Below, one piece after another: positions 32,452 to 42,474 of a stretch of 64,000 nucleotides of DNA (positions are counted from its first letter, which is position 1; each line of letters begins with the position of its first letter). The notes beneath the pieces were generated by a model. The model ran no database searches, had not been told where the DNA came from, and saw only the letters and a list, made by a program, of their open reading frames with translations. This DNA comes from RH-AL1 sp965198485 (lineage in GTDB: Bacteria; Pseudomonadota; Alphaproteobacteria; Rhizobiales; Beijerinckiaceae). The translations under genes and the position numbers were made by a program. The stretch spans positions 62,001 through 126,000 of the forward strand of contig CBDAPQ010000007.1 in assembly GCA_965198485.1 (NCBI GenBank). The letters run 5' to 3'.

Positions 32452-35400
32452 CGGGCGAGCCTATCAGCGCGGGAAAGGCGATGGCCCGGACCAAGGGCGA
32501 GGAGGTCGATCTCGCCGCCGTCCGCGCCGCGATCGAGAGCGGCCAGGCGCCGGTGTTCTGGAAGAGCCTCGAGGCGATAGCCGACACGCCGGCCTTCCGC
32601 CGCTTCGTCGGGCGCGAGTACCCGGCGGCGGCGCACCTCGCCGAGGGACCCGACCGGCGCGTCTTCTTCAAGGTCATGGCCGCCTCCTTCGCGATGATGG
32701 GTCTGGCCGCCTGCGACGAGACCGAGGATGGCCGCCAATACGAGATACCCTACGTGCGCCAGCCCGAGCGCATCGAGGCCAGCGCCACATTGACCTACGC
32801 CACGACGACGCTGATCGACGGGTTCGCCAACGGCATCACGGTGACGACGACGAACGGCCGGCCGATCAAGATCGAGGGCAACGATCGCCATCCGTGGAGC
32901 CTCGGCGGCACCGACATCTTCGGCCAGGCCTCGGTGCTTGGCCTCTACGATCCGGCGCGATCGCAGACGGTGCGCTACCTCAACCGCATCTCGGACTGGG
33001 ACACGTTCCGCAACCAGATGCTCGGCCAGGTCGCCGCGGTCAAGGACGACGCGGGCAAGGGCTTCCGGCTGCTCACCGGCACGATCACGTCGCCCTCGAC
33101 CATCGCGTTGATCCAGGCGATTGTGAAGGCGATGCCGCAGGCCAAGTGGCACATGGCCTCGTCCCTGGGCAGTCCGGCGTTGGAAGCGGCGAGCCAGGCG
33201 GTGTTCGGCCAGCGTGTCGACACGCGGCTGCATTTTGACAAAGCCAAGGTTGTCGTCGCCTTCGAGGGCGATGTCCTGGACAACGGTCCAGCGCAGGTCG
33301 GCCTGTCGCGCCGCTACATGGAGGCGCGCCGGACCTCGGCGGCCAAAGGCGCTCTCCTGACGCTCCACGCCGCGGCCTCGACGCCGAGCCTCACCAGCGC
33401 CAAGGCCGACTATCACGTCGCCGTCGAGCCCGACGAGATGGCGCATCTCGTCGACCTCGTCGCGACGGCCGCCACGGGCGGATTGGCCGCGGACGGGGCC
33501 GAAGCTCATCCCGACGCTAGGATCAATGCGTGGGTGACGCGCGCGGCGCGGGCGCTCGCCGCGGCCAAGGGAGCGAGCATCGTCACCGCGAGCGCGACCC
33601 AACCGGCAGCGGTGATCGAGGCAGTGCACCGCCTCAATGCCGCTCTCGGCAACATCGGCACGACCGTCACCTACGCCGAGCCCGTGCTGCCGCAGGCCGA
33701 GACGGCGGACTCGCTGGTCGAGGCGATGGGCAGGGGCGAGGTGTCGACCCTGCTGATGCTCGACGCCAACCCGGTCTACGAGATGCCGGGATCCTCCGAT
33801 TTCGCGCAGGCGCTCAACAAGGTCGCCCTCAAGATCCACGCCGGCCACTACATCGACGAGACCGCGATCCGGGTCGACTGGCACCTGCCGCTGGCCCATC
33901 CGCTCGAATCCTGGGGCGACGCCCGCGCCGTCGACGGCACCGCGAGCCTGATCCAGCCGATGATCCGGCCCTTGTTCGAGGGCCGCACCGCGGCGGAAAT
34001 CCTTTCGCTCCTGTTCGAGCCGCAGGCGCGCGGCGGCCTCGTCATCGTCAAGGCCTTCTGGCAAGGCGCGCAGCAGGCGGACGCGTTCGAGCCGAACTGG
34101 CGCAAGGCTTTGACCGAGGGTTTCTGGTCGGACAGTTCGGCCAAGGAAGCGACCGTGACCGCCGCCGGCCACGGCGCCGTACCGGTCGGGCCGCCGCTCG
34201 ATGTGCGGCCGGATCGCATCAACGTCATCTTCCGTCCTGATTCGACGATCCGCGACGGCTCCTACGCGGCCAGCGCCTGGCTGCAGGAGCTGCCCAAGGC
34301 GCTGACCAAGGTGACCTGGGACAACGTCGTCGCGATCAGCCCGAAGCTCGCCGAGAAGCTCCAGATGGTGAACGGCGACATCGTCACCGTGGTCTCCGGC
34401 GAGACGAAGATCGAGGGCGCCGCCTGGATCCTACCGGGGCAGGCCGAGCGCACGGTGACGCTGACGCTCGGCTATGGTCGCAACGCGCCCGACATGATCT
34501 TCGACGGGCTCGGCTACGACGCCAATCCGCTGCGTACCAGAGACCAGCCCTGGCTGCTCGCGGGAGCCCGGCTCGCCAAGACCGGCCGCAAGGTCGTGCT
34601 CGCGACGACGCAGGACCACAACACGATGGAGGGCCACGACTTCGTGCGCGTCGCCCGCGTCGGCGAGCCGGTGCCTCCGGGCGAGCGCAGGGAGGATCGC
34701 AGCCTCTACGGCCCGGTGACCGAGCCGGAGGATCAGAAGCCGGCCGACTACAACGAGGCGCGTGCCTGGGGTATGGTGATCGACACCGATGCCTGCACTG
34801 GCTGCAACGCCTGCGCCGTTGCCTGCCAGAGCGAGAACAACATCGCCGTCGTCGGCAAAGACCAAGTGGCGCTGGGGCGCGCCATGCATTGGCTGCGCAT
34901 TGACCGCTACTATTCTTCGGCCAAGAGCGAGGGCCAGGGGCTCGACAACCCTGACACGCACTTCCAGCCGGTACCCTGCATGCATTGCGAGCTGGCGCCG
35001 TGCGAGGTCGGCTGCCCCGTGGAGGCGACGCTGCACGACCACGAGGGTCTGAACCTCATGGTCTACAACCGATGCGTCGGCACCCGCGCCTGCTCGGGCT
35101 ATTGCCCCTACAAAGTGCGGCGTTTCAACTATCTCGAATACACCGCCGGGCAGTCGCCCTCGGTGCAGCTGCGCAACAATCCCGAGGTGACGGTGCGGGC
35201 GCGCGGCGTGATGGAGAAGTGCACCTATTGCGTCCAGCGCATCGCCGAGGCGCGCATCGATTCCGACAAGTCGGGCCAGCCGATCGCCGACGGTGTCGTG
35301 CAGACCGCCTGCCAGACCGCCTGCCCGACGCGGGCGATCACCTTCGGCAATCTCGCCGACCCCAAGAGCGCTGTCGTCGCCGCCCGCAAGGACCCGCGCA

Positions 35401-35492
35401 ACTACGACCTGCTCGGCGAGCTTAACGTTCGCCCACGCACCACCTATCTCGCCGAGCTGGCACCGGCGGCCGGTGTCGGCAAGGAGGGCTGA
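32448..35492 (+). CDS. actB: Alternative complex III subunit ActB, molybdopterin-like domain fused to iron-sulfur domain
   Basis: This 1014-residue protein combines a catalytically empty molybdopterin-oxidoreductase-like region (about 60-740) with a C-terminal ferredoxin domain. A twin-arginine-like RRVFFKVMAASFAMMGLAAC with a lipobox cysteine is seen near residue 75. Iron-sulfur cysteines lie in CTGCNACAVAC, CMHCELAPCEVGC, CVGTRACSGYC and CTYC...CQTAC, giving room for three or four clusters. This fits ActB, which relays electrons in the periplasmic arm. It overlaps actA by four bases and ends two bases before actC. Confidence 0.93.
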   Translation: MTGEPISAGKAMARTKGEEVDLAAVRAAIESGQAPVFWKSLEAIADTPAFRRFVGREYPAAAHLAEGPDRRVFFKVMAASFAMMGLAACDETEDGRQYEIPYVRQPERIEASATLTYATTTLIDGFANGITVTTTNGRPIKIEGNDRHPWSLGGTDIFGQASVLGLYDPARSQTVRYLNRISDWDTFRNQMLGQVAAVKDDAGKGFRLLTGTITSPSTIALIQAIVKAMPQAKWHMASSLGSPALEAASQAVFGQRVDTRLHFDKAKVVVAFEGDVLDNGPAQVGLSRRYMEARRTSAAKGALLTLHAAASTPSLTSAKADYHVAVEPDEMAHLVDLVATAATGGLAADGAEAHPDARINAWVTRAARALAAAKGASIVTASATQPAAVIEAVHRLNAALGNIGTTVTYAEPVLPQAETADSLVEAMGRGEVSTLLMLDANPVYEMPGSSDFAQALNKVALKIHAGHYIDETAIRVDWHLPLAHPLESWGDARAVDGTASLIQPMIRPLFEGRTAAEILSLLFEPQARGGLVIVKAFWQGAQQADAFEPNWRKALTEGFWSDSSAKEATVTAAGHGAVPVGPPLDVRPDRINVIFRPDSTIRDGSYAASAWLQELPKALTKVTWDNVVAISPKLAEKLQMVNGDIVTVVSGETKIEGAAWILPGQAERTVTLTLGYGRNAPDMIFDGLGYDANPLRTRDQPWLLAGARLAKTGRKVVLATTQDHNTMEGHDFVRVARVGEPVPPGERREDRSLYGPVTEPEDQKPADYNEARAWGMVIDTDACTGCNACAVACQSENNIAVVGKDQVALGRAMHWLRIDRYYSSAKSEGQGLDNPDTHFQPVPCMHCELAPCEVGCPVEATLHDHEGLNLMVYNRCVGTRACSGYCPYKVRRFNYLEYTAGQSPSVQLRNNPEVTVRARGVMEKCTYCVQRIAEARIDSDKSGQPIADGVVQTACQTACPTRAITFGNLADPKSAVVAARKDPRNYDLLGELNVRPRTTYLAELAPAAGVGKEG

Positions 35493-35494
35493 GC

Positions 35495-36928
35495 TTGACC
35501 AGCGTCACCCCCAGCAGCGACCTCGAGCCCGGCCGCCCGGCCCACCTCATCGCCCGCGACTTCATCGGCAAGGGCCAGACCTTCGACACGATCGGCGGCG
35601 AGGTCGTCAACATCGCCTTCACCCATCCGATGCGGCGGTGGTGGCTGGCTTTCGCCGCCGCGATGGGCCTGGTCGGCCTGCTCGGCATCGCCCTCATCTG
35701 GCTGTTCGCACAGGGCGTCGGCGTGTGGGGCAACAACGTGCCCGTCACCTGGGCGCTCGACATCGTCAGCTACGATTGGTGGATCGGCGTCGCCTCGGGC
35801 GGGCTGTTCGTCTCGGCGGCCTTCATGTTGGTCGACGCGCAATGGCGCTCCGCGGTCAACCGCATCACCGAGACGCTGTCGCTGGTGGCCGCGGCGGCCG
35901 CCGCCATCTACCCGATCATCCATCTCGGGCGCCCCTGGTTCTTCTACTGGAACCTGCCCTATCCCAACACCTTCGGCCTTTGGCCGCAATTCCGTTCGCC
36001 GCTGTTCTGGGACGCCGTCGACATCGTCTCATTCCTCGGCGTCGCGGTCACATTCTGGTACATCGGCATGATACCGGACCTCGCGACGATGCGCGACCGC
36101 GCGGTGGAGCGCATCGGTCCTGCGGAGAAGGTGGGCGGCGCCACCGGTCGGCTGCGCGCCCAGCTCTACGGCATCGTCGCCCTGGGCTGGCGCGGCTCGG
36201 CGCTGCATTGGCTGCGCTGGTCGCAGGCCTATCGCATCATTGCCCTTCTCGGCGTGATCCTCGTTATGTCGCTGCAGACCGGGGCTGCGGTAATGTTCGC
36301 CGGCTCGGTCGAACCCGGCTGGCACGATACGCTCCTCCCCGTCGCCTTCCTGCTCGGCGCGATCTTCGAGGGCGTCGCCTTCATCGCCGCGATGACCGTG
36401 ATGCTGCGGGGCGTCTTCGGCCTCGGCGACCTGATCACGCCGCGCCACCTCGATACGCTCGCCAAGCTGCTGCTCGTGCTGAGCCTGCTCAATCTCTACT
36501 GTAACGCGGCCGAAATCTTCGCCACGCTGCTCGGCGGCGACAAGTTCGACCTCGCCGTGCTGCACCGCCGCCTCTTCGGCAATCAGGCCTGGGCATTCTG
36601 GCTGATCCTGTTCGCCTCGCTGGTGCCGCCGCAGCTGTTCTGGCTGCCGGCGGCGCGCCGCTCCGGCACCGCCCTGTTCCTTGTCGGGATGTTCGTCGCG
36701 ATGGGCATGTTCGGCGACCATTTCATGGTCATCGTGGTGACGCTGCAGCATGATTTCCTGCCCCCGTCGGCGCATGCCTACGAGGCCGACTTCTGGGGCA
36801 TCGCTACCTTCATGGGGTCGATCGGGCTTTTCGTGGCGCTGATGCTGCTGGCCTTCCGCTACTTGCCCCTGCTCTCAATTGTGGGCACGCGGCGCCTGGC
36901 GCAGCGGGCGCGCTGGAGGCGGGCATGA
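35495..36928 (+). CDS. actC: Alternative complex III membrane subunit ActC (NrfD-like)
   Basis: ActC is a polytopic NrfD/PsrC-family subunit that holds a quinol-binding site. The frame begins with TTG two bases after actB and codes for 477 residues with about ten hydrophobic segments. Characteristic pieces are YDWWIGVASGGLFVSAAFML, HLGRPWFFYWNLPYPN, FWYIGMIPDLATMRD and GDHFMVIVVTLQHDFLP. The stop overlaps the start of actD by four bases. Confidence 0.92.
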   Translation: MTSVTPSSDLEPGRPAHLIARDFIGKGQTFDTIGGEVVNIAFTHPMRRWWLAFAAAMGLVGLLGIALIWLFAQGVGVWGNNVPVTWALDIVSYDWWIGVASGGLFVSAAFMLVDAQWRSAVNRITETLSLVAAAAAAIYPIIHLGRPWFFYWNLPYPNTFGLWPQFRSPLFWDAVDIVSFLGVAVTFWYIGMIPDLATMRDRAVERIGPAEKVGGATGRLRAQLYGIVALGWRGSALHWLRWSQAYRIIALLGVILVMSLQTGAAVMFAGSVEPGWHDTLLPVAFLLGAIFEGVAFIAAMTVMLRGVFGLGDLITPRHLDTLAKLLLVLSLLNLYCNAAEIFATLLGGDKFDLAVLHRRLFGNQAWAFWLILFASLVPPQLFWLPAARRSGTALFLVGMFVAMGMFGDHFMVIVVTLQHDFLPPSAHAYEADFWGIATFMGSIGLFVALMLLAFRYLPLLSIVGTRRLAQRARWRRA

Positions 36929-37503
36929 GCGCGCCGCATTCGCACGACGGCAACCCGCCGCTCTTCGGCATCGCCGCCGAATTCGGGTCGCCCGACGCGG
37001 TGCTCGCCGCGGCTCGCGCCTTGCGGCCGAAGGCGTTCGGTCGGCTCGAGATCTATTCGCCCGTTCCGGTGCCGGGAGCCATGGAAGCGATCGGCCGCAC
37101 GCACCGCTCGATCCCGTCCTTCATGGCACTCGGCGGTGTCGTCCTCGGCTTTGCGCTGATGATGGGCATGTGCATCTACGCCACCGCCGTCAGCTACGTG
37201 TTCGACATCGGCGGCCGGCCGCTGGTCAGCTGGCCGGCCTTCATCGTGCCGAGCGTCTCTTTCGCCGTGCTCACGGCGGCGCTGGTGGTCTTCTTCAACT
37301 GGACCTTCCTGTGCCGTCTGCCGACGCTGAATCATCCCTCGTTCAACATTCCCGGCTTCTTGCGTGCCTCGCAGGACCGCTTCTTCCTCACCGTCGCGCC
37401 GCCGACGGCGAGCGGGTCCTCGCCGTTCGACGCCGTGGCGATCGAGCGCGCGCTGGCGGCGCTCGCCGCGCGCCCCCTCGCCATTTCGCGAGTACAACGG
37501 TGA
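36925..37503 (+). CDS. actD: Alternative complex III subunit ActD (DUF3341)
   Basis: In this 192-residue protein a soluble N-domain (LFGIAAEFGSPDAVLAAARA, FGRLEIYSPVPVPGAMEAIG) is followed by two membrane helices (about 70-92 and 110-132) and a short tail with FLRASQDRFFLTVAP. This is the DUF3341 architecture of ActD, a structural subunit that touches ActB and the membrane arm. It overlaps both neighbours by four bases (ATGA with actC, GTGA with actE). Confidence 0.92.
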   Translation: MSAPHSHDGNPPLFGIAAEFGSPDAVLAAARALRPKAFGRLEIYSPVPVPGAMEAIGRTHRSIPSFMALGGVVLGFALMMGMCIYATAVSYVFDIGGRPLVSWPAFIVPSVSFAVLTAALVVFFNWTFLCRLPTLNHPSFNIPGFLRASQDRFFLTVAPPTASGSSPFDAVAIERALAALAARPLAISRVQR

Positions 37504-38042
37504 GGCGCCTCGTGATCCTCCTCGCGGCACCGGCCGCCGCCCTGGCGCTGGCCGGCTGCGGCGATGCCAACATGTATTCGCAGAAGAAGGTCCTGACCTG
37601 GGATCGCAACGATGTGCTGCCCGGCAAGACGGCGATGCAGCTTCCGGTCGTCGGCACCGTGCCGCGAGACGAGCCCAACCAGCCGGTGCCGCAACCGCGC
37701 ATGATCACCGCGGCCCTGGTCGAGCGCGGGCACCAGCAGTTCGACATCTTCTGCACGCCCTGCCACGGCCTGACCGGCGCCGGCGACGGCATGATCGTGC
37801 AGCGCGGCTTCCCGCATCCGCCGAAGTTCACCGAAGACAGGCTGATGAAGGCCAAGGCGCAGCACTTCTACGATGTCATTACCGACGGAAAGGGGGCGAT
37901 GTACTCCTACGCCGACCGCGTGACCTCGGCCGACCGCTGGGCCGTCGCCGCCTACATCCGCGCGCTGCAGCTATCGCAGCAGCCGGTCGTCGCCGACCTC
38001 TCGCCTGACGAGAAGACCAAGATCGACAGAGGGATCCCGTGA
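37500..38042 (+). CDS. actE: Alternative complex III subunit ActE, monoheme cytochrome c lipoprotein
   Basis: A GTG overlapping the actD stop gives 180 residues. The signal sequence ends in the lipobox LALAGC, so the protein is a lipoprotein anchored by its N-terminal cysteine. One heme site, CTPCHG, lies near residue 84 in FDIFCTPCHGLTGAGDGMIV. The distal methionine is probably in GAMYSYADRV, as in family members. It is the exit cytochrome of alternative complex III. Confidence 0.92.
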   Translation: MRRLVILLAAPAAALALAGCGDANMYSQKKVLTWDRNDVLPGKTAMQLPVVGTVPRDEPNQPVPQPRMITAALVERGHQQFDIFCTPCHGLTGAGDGMIVQRGFPHPPKFTEDRLMKAKAQHFYDVITDGKGAMYSYADRVTSADRWAVAAYIRALQLSQQPVVADLSPDEKTKIDRGIP

Positions 38043-39124
38043 CGAGGGCGCTTCCCCTGGCGGTCGCCGGCTCGGTCTGGATCGCGGCTCTCGTCGCCGT
38101 CGTCGCGCTCGCGGCGGTCGCCGGCTGGAGCGTCGCCGCCCATGGCTATTTCGCCGGCTGGCTTGTCGCCATGTCGTTGCCGCTCGGCGCCTTGCCGGTG
38201 CTGATGGTGCGCGATCTCGTCGGCGCTACCGAGACGCCGGCCGCGACGGCGCTGCGGCTGCTGCTGGCCTCGCTCCCGGTGCTGGCGCTGCTGATCGTCC
38301 CGGTGCTGTTCAACCTTTCCGCCATCTTTCCATGGCCGATGGGCTCGCACTTGGCGGCAGCTTCGGCCGAGCCGCTCAAGGGCTTCGCCAAGCAATGGTA
38401 CACGCCCGCCTCATTCGGGATCCGCAGCGTCGTCTATCTCGTACTCTGGGTGCTGATGGCGCTGTTCTTCGTGCGTCCGGCGCCGCCGTCATTGCGGCAT
38501 CGCACCATAGCCGCTGCCGGCCTGGCCGTACATGCCGTCATCGGCACGCTGGCGGCCTTCGACTGGTGGATGTCGCTCGACATGGCCTTCGTGTCCTCGG
38601 CCTACGGGCTGCTGGTCATCGCCGCTCAGGCCAGCTTCGCGCTGGCGGCCGCGTCCCTGTTGGTGCTCGTAACCGAGAGAGCGGTGCCGGAGCGGCCGGT
38701 GCTGGCGGCCCTGCTCGCCGTGCTGTTTTACGCCGCCTTCATCCAGTTCTCGCAATATCTGGTGATCTGGTCCGCCAACCTGCCCAAGGAGATTGTCTGG
38801 TACCAGACGCGCTGGGTGGGCGCGCTGGGTCCGATCTTCGTGACAGGCGTGCCGCTCTTGCTGGCGGCGGCCTACGTCGTCCTGATCCCCGCGCCGCTCG
38901 CGGCGATGCGGGGGCCGGCCCTCCTAGCGTTGGGAGCCGTGATGCTCGTCGCCTTCTTCGATCTCGCATGCCTGGCCTGCCCGCGCGGCAGCTTCACCTT
39001 CGCTGGCGTCGGACTCGTATTGGCGTTCCTGATCATCGTCGGCGGTCTCGGCGCCATCTGCGCCGTCGTGCTGGGCGGCCGCCCGGCAAGGGAGCTCCTT
39101 CATCAGCGGGCGCGACGACGATGA
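38039..39124 (+). CDS. actF: Alternative complex III membrane subunit ActF
   Basis: A GTG overlapping the actE stop gives a 361-residue polytopic protein with about ten hydrophobic segments. Family pieces are FAKQWYTPASFGIRSVVYL, AFDWWMSLDMAFVSSAYGLL and FIQFSQYLVIWSANLPKEI. ActF forms the membrane arm with ActC but lacks the full quinone site. The stop overlaps the next ATG by four bases, so the operon continues. Confidence 0.92.
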   Translation: MTRALPLAVAGSVWIAALVAVVALAAVAGWSVAAHGYFAGWLVAMSLPLGALPVLMVRDLVGATETPAATALRLLLASLPVLALLIVPVLFNLSAIFPWPMGSHLAAASAEPLKGFAKQWYTPASFGIRSVVYLVLWVLMALFFVRPAPPSLRHRTIAAAGLAVHAVIGTLAAFDWWMSLDMAFVSSAYGLLVIAAQASFALAAASLLVLVTERAVPERPVLAALLAVLFYAAFIQFSQYLVIWSANLPKEIVWYQTRWVGALGPIFVTGVPLLLAAAYVVLIPAPLAAMRGPALLALGAVMLVAFFDLACLACPRGSFTFAGVGLVLAFLIIVGGLGAICAVVLGGRPARELLHQRARRR

Positions 39125-39837
39125 GCGAGCGCGACAGGAAGATCGCGATTGGTCTGGCCGCCGGGGCGGCAGCCGCCGCAGTCGGTGCGGCGGCGGTGTT
39201 CGGGCACAAGACCTACGCCAAGGGCCAGACGACCTTCGTGCCCGAGACTGTCCACCCCGACGAGGAAACCTCGGGCCGCGGCGAGCCCGCCGGCGGTCCC
39301 GACGCGGAGTCGCGGGAGAGCGGCTACGACGTCAAGGACGCCCGGGTCAGCTCGCTCGTCAAGATCATCGCCGTCTCGCTGACGCTCATGATCGGCTCGG
39401 TGGCGGCCGTCTTCTACGCCTACTCGCGCTTCGACGCCTTCTACCAGGAGCCCAACAGCGACCTCACTGCCCAGCAGAGCGCGCCGATCGTACCGCCGCT
39501 GCCGCACCTGCAGGCCGAGCCCTATCGCGACATCGACGCGGTGCTCATGCAGCAGACGCAGCGCTTGACGACCTATGGCTGGAACGGCTCCGACCACAAA
39601 AGCGCGCACATCCCCATCGAGAGGGCGATCCAGCAGGTGATCGGCAAGCCGCTCGACGATCCGGCGCAGGCCGATGCCGCCGGCCCGAAGGGCTCCGACG
39701 CGCCGCAGCCGGCGACGCCGGCCTACAACGCCGACATCGCGCAGGAAAAGCCGGCCAACCGCGTGCAGGGCGAGGGCAACCCCAACGCGGTGGCGCCGAC
39801 CATGACGCAACCGTCGACGCCGGAGACGGAGCCATGA
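39121..39837 (+). CDS. Membrane protein between actF and coxB with YGW/IPI motif
   Basis: This 238-residue protein has a possible N-terminal hydrophobic Ala-rich segment (about 8-28), an acidic linker, and a clear membrane helix (IIAVSLTLMIGSVAAVFYAY, about 83-102). A periplasmic part carries RLTTYGWNGSDHKSAHIPIE followed by RAIQQVIG. I know the YGW...IPI.RA pattern from small proteins beside alternative complex III and cytochrome oxidase genes, with no proven function. The C-terminal 60 residues are Pro/Ala/Gln-rich and likely disordered. A link or assembly factor between the two complexes is a guess from position. Confidence 0.8.
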   Translation: MSERDRKIAIGLAAGAAAAAVGAAAVFGHKTYAKGQTTFVPETVHPDEETSGRGEPAGGPDAESRESGYDVKDARVSSLVKIIAVSLTLMIGSVAAVFYAYSRFDAFYQEPNSDLTAQQSAPIVPPLPHLQAEPYRDIDAVLMQQTQRLTTYGWNGSDHKSAHIPIERAIQQVIGKPLDDPAQADAAGPKGSDAPQPATPAYNADIAQEKPANRVQGEGNPNAVAPTMTQPSTPETEP

Positions 39838-39874
39838 GGCCGAGCCTCGACCGCCTCCACGGGAGGCTGATCCA

Positions 39875-40831
39875 ATGAACGGCACCGACAATCCGCTCGC
39901 GATCTGGCCGGAAGCGGCCTCGAACGTCGCCACTCAGGCCGACTACCTGATCCTCGCGTTCACGGCGATCACGCTGCTGCTGACCGTGCCGATCTTCGTC
40001 GGCATCACCTATTTCGCCTTCAAGTACCGCAGCGGCCGCAACGTCAACCGCGAGACGGACGAGAGCCGCAGCGTCGCGATCGAGCTGTCCTGGATGCTGA
40101 TCCCGTTCTTCCTCACCCTGATCTTCTTTGTCTGGGGTGCGGTGTTGTTCTCGCACCAGAACAATCCGCCGGCCAACGCGCTGCAGATCACCGCGATCGG
40201 GCGCCAGTGGATGTGGAAGTTCCAGCATCCCGGCGGCCAGTCCGAGATCAACGACCTCCACGTGCCGGAAGGCCAGCCCGTGGTGATCCGGATGATTTCG
40301 CAGGACGTCATCCACGCGCTCTACATTCCCGCGCTGCGCATTCAGATGGACACGATCCCCGGGCGCTACACGCAGCTGTGGTTCAAGGCCAACAAGGTCG
40401 GCTCCTTCCACCTGTTCTGCTCGGAATATTGCGGCACCGACCATAGCGAAATGGACGGCACGCTGACGATCATGAAGCCGGCCGATTACGAAAAATGGCT
40501 CGGACAGACCTCGTCGGGCACTACCACGGTGGCGGCGGGCGAGGCGCTGTTTCAGTCCTACGGCTGCTCGGGCTGCCACCAGCAGGGCTCGACCGTGAAG
40601 GCGCCCTCGCTCGTCGGCCTGTTCGGCAAGCCGGTGCCGCTGGAGCAGGGCGGCACATTGGTGGCCGACGAGAGCTACCTCCGCGACAAGGTCCTCAACC
40701 CGGACGACAACAAGATCGCCGGCTACAAGCAGAACATGCCGGCCTACAAGGGCAAGATCGCGGAGGACGACCTGATCCGCATCGTCTCGTACATCAAGTC
40801 GCTCGGCACCACCAAGGAGGCCAGCCAATGA
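39875..40831 (+). CDS. coxB: Cytochrome c oxidase subunit II with fused cytochrome c (caa3 type)
   Basis: This 318-residue protein starts with two membrane helices and then a cupredoxin domain holding the CuA site (FCSEYCGTDHSEM). A C-terminal cytochrome c domain has heme site CSGCHQQG and a distal methionine likely in KQNMPAYKGKI. The fusion makes this a caa3-type oxidase, which can take electrons directly from alternative complex III. No cleavable signal is obvious; the N-terminus is MNGTDNPLAIWPE. The stop overlaps the coxA ATG by four bases. Confidence 0.95.
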   Translation: MNGTDNPLAIWPEAASNVATQADYLILAFTAITLLLTVPIFVGITYFAFKYRSGRNVNRETDESRSVAIELSWMLIPFFLTLIFFVWGAVLFSHQNNPPANALQITAIGRQWMWKFQHPGGQSEINDLHVPEGQPVVIRMISQDVIHALYIPALRIQMDTIPGRYTQLWFKANKVGSFHLFCSEYCGTDHSEMDGTLTIMKPADYEKWLGQTSSGTTTVAAGEALFQSYGCSGCHQQGSTVKAPSLVGLFGKPVPLEQGGTLVADESYLRDKVLNPDDNKIAGYKQNMPAYKGKIAEDDLIRIVSYIKSLGTTKEASQ

Positions 40832-42474
40832 CGGACGTCGCCTTTCGCGAGCATCTGCCGCCGCCCTCCACGATCGGGCGACCCAAGGACTACCTGCACT
40901 CTGGCCACACGCTGCGCTCGTGGCTGTTCACCGTCGACCACAAGCGCATCGGCATCCTCTACCTGATCTCGATCACGGGCTTCTTCGTCATCGGATCGGT
41001 GGCGGCCGGCCTGGTGCGCCTCGCCCTGGTGGTGCCCGACGGGCAAATTTTCACCAACGACACCTACAACAAGCTCTTCACCATCCACGGCGTGGTGATG
41101 GTGTGGTTCTTCCTCATTCCGTCGATCCCGGCGACAATGGGCAACTTCCTGCTGCCGCTGATGATCGGCACCAAGGACGTGGCGTTCCCGCGGCTCAATC
41201 TGACGAGCTGGTACGTCTTCATGACAGGCGCCTTCTTTACCCTGCTGGCGGTGGTCATCGGCGGCGTCGACACCGGCTGGACCTTCTACGCGCCGTTCTC
41301 GACCACCTTCTCCAACACCTGGGTGGTGCCGGCGCTCATCGGCGTCATCATCGTCGGCTTCTCGTCGATCCTGACCGGACTCAACTTCGTCGTCACGGTG
41401 CACACGATGCGCGCACCGGGCATGGGCTGGTTCCGCATGCCGATCTTCGTGTGGACGCTCTACGCCACCAGCCTGATCTTCTTGCTGGCGACACCGGTCA
41501 TCACCATGGCGCTGATCCTGCTCGTGATGGAGCGAGCCTTCGGCATCGGCGTGTTCGATCCCGCGCTCGGCGGTGACCCCGTGCTGTTCGAGCACCTGTT
41601 CTGGTTCTACTCGCATCCGGCCGTCTACATCATGGTGCTGCCGGGCATGGGCGTCATCTCGGAAATCGTGCCAGCCTTCAGCCACAAGAAGATCTTCGGC
41701 TACCGTTTCATCTGCTACGCCACGATCGCGCTGGCCTCGATCACCTTCTTCGTGTGGGGCCACCACATGTTCGTCAACGGGCAGTCGGCCTATGCCTCGT
41801 TGACCTTCTCCTTCCTGTCGTTCGCCGTCGCCGTGCCTTCGGCCGTCAAGGTCTACAATTGGACCGCGACGATCCACAAAGGCGATCTGCGCCTCGACAC
41901 GCCGATGCTGTTCGCGATGGGCTATATCGGCCTCTTCGTGCTGGGTGGCCTCACCGGGCTCTTCTTGGCGACGCTGGCGATCGACGAGCACGTCCACGAC
42001 ACCTACTTCGTGGTGGCACATTTCCACTACATCATGGTCGGCGGCACCATGCTCGCCTTCCTCGGCGGGCTGCACTATTGGTGGCCGAAGTTCACCGGGC
42101 GCATGTACAACGAGGCCTGGGGCCGCGTGTCGGCGCTGCTGATCTTCCTCGGCTTCAACGTAACCTTCTTCCCACAGTTCATCCTCGGCTATCTCGGGAT
42201 GCCGCGGCGCTACCACGTGTATCCGCACGAGTTCCAGCTGCTGAACATCCTGTCCTCGGCGGGCTCGACCATCCTCGCCGCCGGCTACATCTTCCCAATG
42301 GTCTATCTCCTTTGGTCGCTGTGGTTCGGCAAGAAGGCGCCGGCGAACCCGTGGGATGCGCGCGGGCTCGAGTGGACGACGTCGTCGCCGCCGCCGACGC
42401 ATAATTTCGTCCGTCCGCCGATCGTCGACTTCGAGCCCTACGATTACCCGATCCAGGTCAACGAAGGTGGCTGA
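40828..42474 (+). CDS. coxA: Cytochrome c oxidase subunit I
   Basis: This is the catalytic heme-copper subunit, 548 residues with 12 helices. Heme and copper ligands are visible in TIHGVVMVWFFLIPSIP, FWFYSHPAVYIMVLPGMG (with the HPAVY of the CuB site), VWGHHMFVNG and DEHVHDTYFVVAHFHYIMVG. D- and K-channel-like residues fit an A-type aa3 enzyme. It overlaps coxB by four bases and coxC by eight. Confidence 0.97.
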   Translation: MTDVAFREHLPPPSTIGRPKDYLHSGHTLRSWLFTVDHKRIGILYLISITGFFVIGSVAAGLVRLALVVPDGQIFTNDTYNKLFTIHGVVMVWFFLIPSIPATMGNFLLPLMIGTKDVAFPRLNLTSWYVFMTGAFFTLLAVVIGGVDTGWTFYAPFSTTFSNTWVVPALIGVIIVGFSSILTGLNFVVTVHTMRAPGMGWFRMPIFVWTLYATSLIFLLATPVITMALILLVMERAFGIGVFDPALGGDPVLFEHLFWFYSHPAVYIMVLPGMGVISEIVPAFSHKKIFGYRFICYATIALASITFFVWGHHMFVNGQSAYASLTFSFLSFAVAVPSAVKVYNWTATIHKGDLRLDTPMLFAMGYIGLFVLGGLTGLFLATLAIDEHVHDTYFVVAHFHYIMVGGTMLAFLGGLHYWWPKFTGRMYNEAWGRVSALLIFLGFNVTFFPQFILGYLGMPRRYHVYPHEFQLLNILSSAGSTILAAGYIFPMVYLLWSLWFGKKAPANPWDARGLEWTTSSPPPTHNFVRPPIVDFEPYDYPIQVNEGG